DNA from: Tretioscincus oriximinensis
Lineage: Eukaryota; Chordata; Lepidosauria; Squamata; Gymnophthalmidae
DNA length: 64,000 nucleotides
Reading direction: 5' to 3'
Assembly (NCBI GenBank): GCA_022410635.1
Contig: JAJVDF010000245.1
Location: forward strand, 1,233,150 to 1,297,149
How positions within the stretch are numbered: position 1 is the stretch's first letter; each line of letters starts with the position of its first letter. The position numbers were made by a program, and so were the translations under genes. The notes beneath the pieces were generated by a model. That model was not told the DNA's origin and searched no databases. It was given only the letters and a program-made list of their open reading frames with translations. Positions 11,167 to 21,918 of this stretch are shown here, in pieces.

Positions 11167-11378
11167 CAGGNTGCTTCAAAAATGTATACACACTTTGAAC
11201 TTTAAATTTCAGGATTTCCCGCTCTACAAGGCTAATTTGAACAGTATTAACATTTGTTATTACGTTTTATTTACATTGGACTTTAAGCTTTCTAATTTCC
11301 TGAAATTTAACTTTGTAGAACAGTAAATAAATTTTCTATGGAAGTTCACAATGTGTATACATTTTTTGAAGCACCCTG
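11167..11378. mobile_element. 212-bp mariner-type MITE
   Basis: Terminal inverted repeats begin CAGGNTGCTTCAAAAA-TGTATACACA on the left and CAGGGTGCTTCAAAAAATGT on the reverse complement of the right end; both are flanked by TA. The interior is non-coding. Size, TIR and TA target duplication fit a Tc1/mariner MITE. Confidence 0.85.
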
Positions 11379-11984
11379 TATATGGCAATTACCTACCTCC
11401 CACTTCATAACACCCTGTTCCATGATGCTCAAAAGATGATCCATTTGCTGCATGTCTTGCTATAGGTCTTTTTCCCCACTTAGCACCAAACCAAAGTCCT
11501 GGACTTAAAAGAAAGGAGAGGACGAGATATGAAGTTCTGCAACTTATATGCAACCTCCCTTAGGGATTTCAATCATTCACCAAGTAAGCCCTCTTTTGTT
11601 AAGATCTATTGAGGTAGAAACCAAATGAATTTAAATCTTATAATAGTTAACAAAAAACAAGGGTAATTGAAAATGTTCTTGTTCAATATATGTCAAATAA
11701 ACATTAAAAAAAAGAACAAGGAACATATTAGCTAACAGGTGAAGAAAGTAATTCTACAGAAAAAGAATAAATGAATCTACCTAAGGGTCTTTCAGCAAAG
11801 GCTTTTAATTTGGATTTAAAAACCCATGTAGATCACTTCTAGGCCTCTGGATCTACACATTAATGATATTGCTTTAATGCAAATTGCTGGAGCCCTTAAT
11901 GACTGAGGTGTATTTCTGTGGCATACTATGGCATGCCACTGCAATCCCAGTTCAGCTCTATTAGTGCAAATGTGCTAATTTTAT

Positions 11985-12530
11985 ACTGTCTCTTATAGTT
12001 GCAAGGGACTTCCAGAGTCATCCTGCTATATGCAGGACTCACTAAACCATCCCAGACAGGTGGCTTTCCAGCCTATGTTTGAAGTTCCAGCAAAGAACTC
12101 ACCACCTCCTGTGGCAACCTGTTCCACTGGTTTATCACCTTTATTATCAGAACGTTTTTCTGACATTTAATCTGTATCAACTCCCTTGCAGTTTCACCTT
12201 ACTGTGTCAATGAGAACAAAGTTGATCTTTCTGCTCTGTGACAGCCAATCAGATGTTTGTAGATAGTATCGGATCTCCTCTCAGTCTTCCCTTTTGTAGT
12301 GTAAATATCCCTAGATCATTTAACAATTCCCCATAGGACATGGTTTCCAGACCACCAACCTTGTAACTTGCTCTAGTTTATTGGGGTGCCCAGAATTGAA
12401 CACAGTATTCCAAATGTGGTCTGGCCAAAGTACTATTGAAAGGAATAATTACTTCAAGTGATCAAGATTCTATGCTCCTCTTAATACTAATCTTTCAAGA
12501 TTGTCTGATTATTCTTGCAGATAGAAAGAA
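11985..12530 (-). mobile_element. CR1 LINE fragment (antisense)
   Basis: Reverse-complement CR1 RT C-terminal and 3' region. On the minus strand it reads into the landmark ACCACATTTGGAATACTGTG (HTWNTV...) and the 'SLTV/QKVV' area around 12060-12450. It has many stops, so it is an inactive old copy. Confidence 0.7.
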
Positions 12531-12690
12531 CCTAAATAATTGGGAAACTATGTGACACCTGCATCATTTCAAGAGAGAATTTGTTCACTACAGGGGAAAC
12601 AAAAACATTGTTTATTTCTTAGTTCCATATGTGTTCCTTTGTAAATTGTATCTTCAGAAAAATTGACCATTATTTAAGAATTATTTAAAT

Positions 12691-12943
12691 TATTTATTTA
12701 TTTGTACTTCTATCCCGCCCTATACCCGAAGGTCTCAGGGCAGCCAACCATAGGGTGGCGCACATAGCTTTTTGTTGCTTTCTCCACAAGAGACACCCTG
12801 TGAAGTAGGTGGGCTGAGAGAGTTCTAAAGAACTGCAACTGGCCCAAGATCACCCAGTTGGCTTTCATGGAGGAGTGGGGAATCGAACCAGGAGACTCCT
12901 AGATGTGAGTCCAACTNGCTAACCACTACACCAAACTGGCTCT
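12691..12943 (-). mobile_element. tRNA-derived SINE (copy 3)
   Basis: Reverse-complement full-length member: (TTTA)n, CCCGCCCTATACCCGAAGGT, ACATAGCTTTTTGTTGC, AGACACCCTGTGAAGTAGG, reversed B box GGAATCGAACC, ending AACTGGCTC. One undetermined base lies at the A box. Confidence 0.9.
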
Positions 12944-13715
12944 CAAGATGCCCCTTTCCATGTCTTTCTGAGGATATCTGATGTTTGCCTCTCTTGTCAA
13001 AGATCAGATCAGCTATCTGTTTTATATCAAAACAGTCCATTCAGACTGTGTCTCCATTTTGCAACAAACCACTTTNAAGTTGCATTCTCACTAGGGGGAA
13101 AAACAGGATTGAAAACTGCGTGGCTTTGCATTGGACCCATGCAGTTTCCATATAATCCACAAGGGGAGTGCTTTTGCATTTCATCATTTGCAAAGCCACA
13201 AATTTCTCATACAGATTTCTCACTCCGAACTGGCACAGGTGCGGTTTTTCCCCAGTTCGCACTAACTGTGCTGTGGCTACAGTTTGTCTGTAGCAGAAGC
13301 ACCTCTGTGCAAACACTACAGCACACTGCTGCTATACCTCCATTTTGATCTAAGTTACAAGAAGGCAACAGCAGATTACCCAACAAATGCGGCCATCAAT
13401 TCCAGAAGCCAATGAGAATCTTGCACGGGTGATGAAACAAAGTTGAAATGGAGCTGGAAACGCAATTAAAATACAAAGGGAATTGAATTCACTTTCAAGT
13501 TCTCAAACTGCTTCTTTCACACTCATGAGAATGCAGCCCAAGGGTCAGTTTCCATCATTCCCAACGGTCTGGCCAAGATTACCTTACTGCACGATAGTGG
13601 TGGAGCCTCAGCATCTTCAGTTTAAACCAAGCACAACTGACTCACAATTTTAGATATACCAAGTTCACACTGACTTTGAGGCTCATTTAAATTCTAAGCC
13701 TGGATTGCAGTGGCA

Positions 13716-14028
13716 TCACTCGGATAGCTCAGTTGCTAAGGAATCCGTCTCTCAGCTGGGAGATCGGGTTTCGAAGCCCTGTGTGAGACGTGGGGAGGGG
13801 TGAGCAGCTTCCACTAGCCTGTAGCTCTAGCCAACCCAGCTATTTGAAAGCATGAATTGCACGAAATTGCAACTGACTGCAAGTAGATACATGGGAACCA
13901 CCAGAGCCTGGTGGGGAAGATATAATGTAAACCTTCGGGCAAAATACCCTTGTAAGTCGCTTTGAGTCCTTTTGAAAGGTGAGAAAAGTGGGGTATAAGA
14001 ACAAAGTTCTTCTTCTTCTTCTTCTTTC
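13716..14028 (+). mobile_element. Second tRNA-derived SINE family, CTT tail
   Basis: tRNA-like head: GATAGCTCAGTTGCTAAGG (A box) and GATCGGGTTTCGAAGCCC (B box). A unique body with AAGCATGAATTGCACGAAAT follows, then a 3' end TCGCTTTGAGTCCTTTTGAA...GGGGTATAAGAACAAAGTTC and (CTT)n. It differs from the GAGCCAGTTTGG family in head and tail. Confidence 0.8.
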
Positions 14029-14035
14029 ATATAAG

Positions 14036-15374
14036 AAGAAAAAAACCTATTGTTCTAGAAAATTTCTGCATCATCTGCATTTTCTAATAGAATAAAACTG
14101 GCTAAATAAACTTGCTTAAGGTACCCCCAATTTGTCCAAGAAAATTGGGGTGTGCCCTGAGAATTTGAGGTAAAATCCAGATTCCTGAGGAAGCCTGTGG
14201 TTTTAAAAACTGTTTGGCAACTCAATTTTTAAAATTTGCAGACTTCTGAGATTCCGTTGCAACACCTCATATATGTACTATGATGAAGGTGAATAAGGGA
14301 CTCACCAATGCTCATGTGCATATGTGTACAACTGCCAGCAACTATGGCAAGGATGAAGCCACCCACCTGTGCCACACTCTGACCAAAGTTAGAGCAGACA
14401 CACCAGCCCTGTAACTGCTGCCATTGCAGTGGACCAGGTGGTTCCATGTCCACTTTGCTTTTGCTGCCAAGGCTGACAGACTAATATTTTCCTTGATATC
14501 TTAATGAAAGATTGTGCTGAAAACTGAAAATAAATTATATAGCATCATTGTAGCTAGAGAGTCCCATTAACATCTGAACCTCTGGATTCAAGTTTCCCGC
14601 AGCAATAGAAACCCAAGAGCCTTTCTGTGTTGAATTATATTTCTGTGTTGAATTATATTTCAGAATGAATACTTGCCATTCACATACTGATGGAGATCAC
14701 AAGCAGGTCCTAGGCAAGGACTGCCATTGGCTGCAGCAAGTATTTCAGTATTCCGAAATACTATCTAGAATTAGGCTTAATGAAGAAAGGGATTAGTCGT
14801 TGATCCAGTTTCTCAGGTCTTGGTTGCACATTTGTTTTGAACTATCTTTAGTCCTGAAGAACTGGGCTAAACCAGACAAAGTTTAGGACAGTTCTTTAGA
14901 ACTGGAGATACTTTAAAAACTTATGTGTGACAAGAGTTTCAAAGGTGCTCAAAACATAAAATGTAATGGAAGAGAATACTGCGTGCTGTCCTGAATTTTT
15001 CAGGACAGGAAAAAGAAAAATACATAAACAGAATAAGTCACAGCAGAAAAGGGTGCAGAGACATACTTAAATAGGAGCAAGTTCCATTGTGTTCAGAATA
15101 AACACTCATAGGATCAGGAAATTATTTTATAAGGATCTTTCTGAAAAGAAAAAAGCAAAACAAAAGGAACGTTTTTCTAATTTCTTCCAGCTGCTTTTTG
15201 AAAGTAAAATATGTCTATTTATGATCCAGGAAAACCACATAACTGATTTCACTAAGCTCAGAAAACGTAAAAGGTAATTATAAAACAATCAGAATGCATT
15301 GTTCTCCAACAGGAAAATCTAGTAAAAATACATCTTTAAGTGCATAGTACATTCTTTTTCTATGTTGTCAAGAT
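14036..15374. other. Intergenic, old repeat copy and small tandem duplication
   Basis: 14150-14270 is the partner of the diverged repeat at 7535-7660. A 20-base unit (TTTCTGTGTTGAATTATAT plus one base) is duplicated in tandem at about 14620-14660. No gene is seen. Confidence 0.5.
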
Positions 15375-15375
15375 C

Positions 15376-15377
15376 TG

Positions 15378-15415
<38 letters not shown>

Positions 15416-15439
15416 ACACACATACACACATGCACACAA
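15376..15439. repeat. (TC)n(CA)n compound microsatellite
   Basis: Twelve or so TC units pass directly into CACACA with interspersed CATACA units. Confidence 0.95.
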
Positions 15440-15742
15440 CCCTTTTGTGATTTGAAACTAAATCGAAAGCCCTGAGCAACCGTCTATTTTCATTAGTTGG
15501 AAAAAAATAACAGACTTGCAACTTAATTCAGCAGGAGAAAAAAAGATAACTTTTATATTGACACATTATTAAAATTATCTTCCATATCTACAGTATATCC
15601 ATTCTCAGCTCTGTATCTGAACACTTCAAGGACAAAACTTAAAGTTGTATATTTAGCACAAATGGGTGCCCTGAAAAGATTCTTCACTGAACGAGACTAA
15701 ACAAAGAATGAGAAAAGTTAATCAATTCTAACTGTCACTCAC

Positions 15743-15927
15743 CATTTGCCAGGAAACAACATACATGGGATTTTTCTCCAACAGCCATGTAATTTTGGTA
15801 AGAGTCTCCCCAACTTTCCCAAACAAAACAATTTTACATGAGCAATATCTTTCACAGAAACAACTTCCTTCTGAAATAAAGGAATGTGTAGTTTGCCATA
15901 TTTCTCCAGCATCTCTTTCCAACATCT
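15743..15927 (-). other. Exon-like segment, 185 nt, unidentified
   Basis: On the minus strand the segment has a strong acceptor (TTAATTGCTTACAG| at 15930-15928) and a strong donor (CAAATG|GTGAGT, GT at 15742-15741). Two frames are open throughout. One gives KIVLFGKVGETLTKITWLL then EKNPMYVVSWQM before a phase-0 donor; the other gives MLEKYGKLHIPLFQKEVVSV in its first half. The protein-like text changing frame midway hints at a decayed exon or a pseudogene. I do not recognise the family, and chance remains possible. Confidence 0.25.
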
Positions 15928-15930
15928 CTG

Positions 15931-18900
15931 TAAGCAATTAAATAAGTGTAAATAAACACACTCAGTGAAAAAGTTGGAAAATGCACCATACAGATGGTAT
16001 CGNCTACAGCTAGGATGTGCAAAACATTCCAAGTCAAAAGCATTTTGAACTCAGAACAGTCTATTTTTAATCTGAATCTGAAACAAAGCAAAAAGTCATT
16101 TTTCAGTTTCCAAATGCAACTTCTTTGTGTGAGAACATTTCAAGTCCTGAATTATACTAGTGTCAAGTTTGGTCATTTGTGCTACTGGTTGACGTAGACT
16201 GTGCCCCATTTATTTAGGTTACATCCACACACAATGTGTGGGGGTTTTCCCACACCATCTTAGCACTAGACCAGCATAGCCTAAAACATATAGCCTGGTT
16301 TTAAAGATCATGGGGGGGGGGGGGGGACTGAAAAATAGCATATTTTTCTGAGGTATACTGCACTACACTATTGTAATCAGTGCAATGCACACATATGGGA
16401 ACCAAATCCAGGAATTCAGTGCAGTGTGCATGCACAAATGACACACATCTGGGAATTTCATTCTGACAGAATTCTCAAATGCCCAACCCCGATACTGCTG
16501 ACCAGAAAGGTCAGTGCTGACTTGTGGACAGCAGAACAATCATCATTGATCGTGTGCAGCTGGATACCACCTTAGTAGTCTCTCAAGTCTTAATCAGTTT
16601 TTAGGTTTATATGGCCCAGCTTTAGTTTGTTTTCCACACTTTGAATCTGGAACCCAGACAAGCATGTTCACTAATAGATGTTCAAGTGGAAAAATGCTTC
16701 AGGTTAGCAACCTACCATGATCACTGTGACCACCAAGAATTGCCTAGAGCAATAAGCATGTTTTCTGAGAAAATAAATGGCACCCAAACAGTCACGCCTT
16801 AATGCTGTTGGTCTTCTTGAAGATAACCTCCTCTTGCTACATTATTTAGAGGTGTTCATGGAGATCGAGCAACATATTATCCAGAGGAAATTAAATATCT
16901 CATGCGGCTTGCAAACCTCTTAGCCCTTCTACGTGCATAGAAAAAGATGTAAATCAACCCAAAGCCAAATGTGCCACAATCTGCCTATTAGTCCTACTGA
17001 CACAAAGGCAAGCATGCGCATTTGTGTTTAAGGGGGCATCCTGATGTTTGTCTTCATAGAACTGCAAACCATCATCACTTTACCATGAATGTTTCGCTGT
17101 TCATAAGGCAGCACCACCACCACAAAGAACACACACTGACTTCTCAGTCAGTGGCCCTTGATGTTGGACATCAAAAGATTTCACCAGTGTAAAATCCCTG
17201 TCATTTGCTTGTATGGAATCAGTTTTCAGCAACAGCGCATATGCATACTTAATCTAAGATAGTACAGTGCAGTATATCTCAATATATCAGGAAAAAGCAC
17301 TGTAGAAGCTGCTTTTCTTCAATGTTTTTTAAAAATGGGTTCACTTTCCTAATGCTAAAATAGCACGAGTGCTAATGAACCGTGCGGCGAAACACTATCC
17401 TAGTGTGAGAAATGTGTGGAAAAAACCAGCATGTGGATGCACTCTTGGGATATACAGTAGTTAAGGCTTGAGTCATTCATCCCAGAAGTCACTAAGGTTC
17501 TATTTCCTGTGCTTTGGAGGCAAGTTTACCTTTTCTCTGACCCACGGATTCATGTAAGTCCAGCCTTCCCTGCGCTCTAAAGGTCTTTAGAGCACAGTAA
17601 AAAGCCTCCTCATATCATGCGATTTCCACAAGCCTCCAAGATGTTACACAGAATAATGCTCCGGGTGGACAGAGCCTCCATTTTAAAGTCCCGAAGAAGA
17701 TTCTTTCCAGTGCAGGTTTTATGCAAATGTAAAGATTTCATTGGCTTTTGGAGCACAGGGATTACTTGGGAACAGTAGGTAGGGTCACAGGGAATTCTGG
17801 GGATTATAGTTCGGAAAGCACAGTAGTGCCTTTGGGGCTCCTCATTCGAACTAGGCACCAGCTGAGAGGAAAGTAAAATGGGGACAAATGGCCAACACGT
17901 TTGTTTTTTTAAGCATTTGCAAAGCGAAGGAAATGGACAGGAAGGGATGTAGCCTAAGGTCATCGTAGAGGCATCCATAATGACCACACTCCACCATTCA
18001 GCTTGGTTGATGCTTCTCTTGCCTATGGTTTGGAATCTGCAACTGTGAAGCCTACTTGTGTATTTTTTAAATCCTATTCATACTGTCCTGCTTTGTTTAA
18101 GGATAATTTAACTGCCATCCCTATCATTTCCCATCCTTCATCAATGAAAGATCGAAAACGACTTGTTTCAGGTGATGTGCAAAAGTGTTCATGTAGAGAT
18201 GCTCAAGTGAGGAATTAAAGGAGAGTTTTTTTAATTGCCTTGAAATTTAATTTTGTGAATAAAGAAACAAGAACAGCTTTGTCTTCACCAATTGATATCT
18301 ATGCACTTTTTCTAGAAAACTGTAATTACTGTAAAGAAAAAAAAATTGTCAGGAATTACTTATACATATGTTTGCAAACAGTTGGATTGCATCCTTAATT
18401 TAATTTTTCATCTTTACCTAAAACTCCTAAGTGGCATGTCATTAATATAAAAAATGGTATCAATAAGGCCTCCCCCCCCCTAAAGTCTAAGGGTTTGATT
18501 TAATATAAGGGACAAAATCTTTATTAAATTTTGAAATGTCTAATTCTATATTTTGAGGATTTTTTATTTATAGTATCTTTTTTTCTTCCTTCTTTACCTA
18601 TTAAACTCCCATCGCTCAAAAGCTGTTCAGACCTCAGGTCAAGGGAATCACTGTATTACATCCCAATAGAAAATGTGTTTCCCTACTTTAAAACAGCCAC
18701 TTAAGCAAGAATGTGGAAATGATTTATTTGAAGCTAAATCTTCACCTCAGTTGTGGCATGACTGCACAATCATTCACAGAAAGACCATTATACTTTAGAT
18801 TCAAAGAAAATAATAGTAATGAACAAAACAGTTGTAGGTATAAAATACTGAATTATACTCAAGATGAAATTAAAATTACAAAAATCATGCAAGACACTAT

Positions 18901-21860
18901 TTCTGTCATATCCATGTTTAGAAAAAAACGATGGGTTTTTTTACATTCTCTACACTTGTGAAGAGTTTACATTAAGTGACTTTAGTAGTAGATATCCAGC
19001 TTCTATTAATGTTGTGATTCAAGATGACAATGCAAACAGTCATGTGCTTGAAAAAAATGTATTCACCAATATTGCACAGATGTATTCCCTTTTCACCAAT
19101 GGAATAATTCTCAGAACAATTTCCAGTTTAGGCCCTAGGGATTAAGAAGCTAGAGAGGTTCTTGAAGTTACGGGAGGCCTTGGAAAGTTGGGTAAATGGC
19201 AACCAATGGATAAGAACCAGAGAATTGCCATTTTTTAAAAGCAAGTGTGTTATTTTTTCTACAACAACCTATGCACCTAGGACTTTCCCGGATTTGGGAA
19301 CTAGAATATAGTCACGTCTGGGTTGTAAGTGAAAATCCTGGATTTTTACATTCCCCGATGCCACAACAGGGGAAGTGTAAAATGTAGAAAAGTTTCCTAC
19401 AATCAGTGGATGGGATTGGTTCCCAGAGATCACTTTCTGAAAGTAAGTACAAAAAAGCCTCAAATTCTACTGATCATCATATAAAATGTAAATTCTAGTC
19501 AAATAAGAATGAACTCCATCTCAATTTTCTGTCTCCTTGGCAAATATTACATTCACCTGAATAATGCTATAAAATATTTTGGCCTTTAACTTTCTTATTG
19601 AGCTTAGCATGTTCCGCTAAAAATAAATTGATTTGAATAGAAGTGCAGGTGGAAATAAAATATAAATGCTTTCTCAAGGGTACATAGCTATCTCGTCTCT
19701 GCAAAAATCAAACTTGAACTCATCTACTCAGAAATTGATTGCAATATCATAAAACTGAGAGATCCTAATCCTTTTAAGGATGGGTTAAAATCCCAATAGA
19801 CTAGTATCATGTAGAATTGATACTAAAGCCAAATTTTTAATTAAGAATACTCAGATGAAGTATTTTATATAGCACTAAATAAAGGGCAGTGAGATGGTTC
19901 GAAGCGAGGAAAGAAGCAGAGAACACAAACTATATCACTAACTGACAAAAAACAGTTGTCTGCTTAGAGTATGCAAATACACAAATGAAACAAAATGCAT
20001 TGCAATGGACTTAATATGCATATAATTAACAGTTTGTTACAACACATTCTAAAGCTAGATAAGTGCTCATGCACAGAGTTAGCAGGCAAAAAGCAAACAG
20101 CAGTGGTACACCTTTAATGTGTGCAAAAAACAAGCAATTTCAGCAGTTGTTCTTGGCATTGTAAGCTGCACTTGCTGAAACTGCTTTTTTACACCCATTA
20201 AAGTTTAGCACCGCTGTCCTGCTTTTATCTGGGAACTGTACTCATGAACATCTATATTTAGGGCACTTACAGAAGTGGGCTAAAAAGCTTCTAACTCCTG
20301 ATTCTGAGTTTATTGGGAATATTACATTTGATCACCAATATAGGTGATCCCGAGGTGATATGACATAGTATCACTATTATGGGAAATCTTCCAACAATGC
20401 TAGATTTCCCATAATAACAATGCTGCTTTATCAGTTGCTTTTATTATCATTGTCCTGCAANTATCCAGAAACTAGACAAAAGCTATGTGAACAGTTCTTT
20501 GGTGAAAAGAATATTATAAATAAATGTTAATATTAAGCAAGTGAAGAAGTGGAGCGGGGAACAAAGGCAAGCCTTCCAGTTAGCTGTAAGATCAATGAAA
20601 ATGACAGGAATCAAGAAACACAGCAAAAAAACAACTTTCTCCTACAGCTCAAGGGAGCAACAAGAGGCAACTGCAGGATTTGCCTTAAAGTATATGCCAC
20701 CTGGAAGTATCTTTAGTTCAATGACAGAATAGCTGCCAAAATGGTGTATGAAGGCTGAAGAGGGACAATAACAAAATGGCGATTGTTCACATGATGTTTA
20801 AATGCTAGTTTTAAGTGGTGTAGGTTGAAAGTGATAGGGTTTGTCCAGACTAAGTAATAGACTGTCACTACATGTTGGAATAACAGCTAGCCATAGACTG
20901 AAACAACATCCACATTTTCAGGCTCCAGATCTACTGCTAAACATACAGCGATACCCAAAGTGTTCTCTTATTTTTTTAAAAAATGAGCAATGTACTTTTG
21001 AATACTAGATGCAAATGTTTAGACCACCTCCAGACTGCTTTAATCTGTGATTTAGTAAAATCCCAGAGTAACATAACTACAGATTTATCGCTCAGATACA
21101 GGGAAATAATACAGGGAAAATTGAGAAACTTACCAGTTTAAACACTTACTTCCCATAACACATACAAACAATAGAATAGTTTGGACCACGGGCATGCTCA
21201 GGTATCCTAAAAGGGTGGATCACACACCCATGTATTAGACCCAGCAAGTTCATCCACTTTTCTTTATAAAACCTTTCAATTTTCCATGAATGTGCCTGGC
21301 AATTCAACATAGCTCCAAAGTAAACTCAAGTTTTACACCCGTCTGGCTGCAGCATAACCAAACAAAAATGGATTTGTCCTCAATAAAATTCTAAAGACAT
21401 ATGTTTCATCAACACAGCAAGCTATTATATGACATCTTTCTATCAAACAGAAGCCTTATTTCATTATGGTTTTGAGGTGGATTTTAACCTAAAGGAGAAA
21501 TTTTGTGCCATTTTTTGTTCTATTTTACATACCAAAAACGAGTATCGTATCTTCCTCTGTTTCATTTTCACGTTATGTCCATAAATGCAAATTTGCTGCA
21601 GCCAGGAGGAGGGATGTCTAGACATTTCCTCTTCTTCTTCACTACTTCACATCAACCAATCATATGCACCCGTCTCCTTTTATTTTTGCACAAGAACACT
21701 CTTAAAGATGTGTGTTTTTCACAAAGGCACCTGAGTGAAAACACACTTAGCCTTTCCAATGATAAAGATCTAAGAATTGACACATTTCAATTGACAGATT
21801 GTGTAGATGCGTGGTGGGAAGGAGTTTAGAACAAGGAGGAACAGAAGCAGAACAATATGA
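15931..21860. other. Long intergenic stretch, no gene recognised
   Basis: AT-rich. The segment 16215-17445 begins ACATCCACACACAATGTGTG and ends near TGTGTGGAAAAAACCAGCAT/GTGGATGCAC, a weak inverted-end signature. 17750-17850 contains GGGAATTCTGGGGATTATAG, a common short DNA-transposon motif. The minus-strand open frame at 17610-17987 (125 codons) overlaps it and is probably fortuitous. 20140-20220 is otherwise unremarkable. Confidence 0.4.
16312..16326. repeat. Run of 15 G
   Basis: Homopolymer within a segment (about 16215-17445) whose ends both carry CATCCACA...TGTGTGG motifs and may be an old transposon. Confidence 0.8.
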
Positions 21861-21861
21861 T

Positions 21862-21918
21862 CCTCAGGGGTTGGACCCGATGACCCTGGAGGTCCCTTCC
21901 AACTCTATGATTCTATGA
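21862..21918 (+). mobile_element. CR1 3' terminus
   Basis: GGTTGGACCCGATGACCCTG then AGGTCCCTTCCAACTCTATG and ATTCTATGA. This is the canonical CR1 3' end with its octamer repeat, so the copy is very short (5' truncated). Confidence 0.9.

Noticed and set aside
13041..13316. 91-codon minus-strand open frame with a TGEKPHLC string
   Set aside because: The string recalls a zinc-finger linker, but no Cys/His finger pattern follows and there is an undetermined base; treated as chance.
17610..17987. 125-codon minus-strand open frame
   Set aside because: It overlaps a GGGAATTCTGGGGATTATAG repeat motif and shows no domain or splice context; probably chance.
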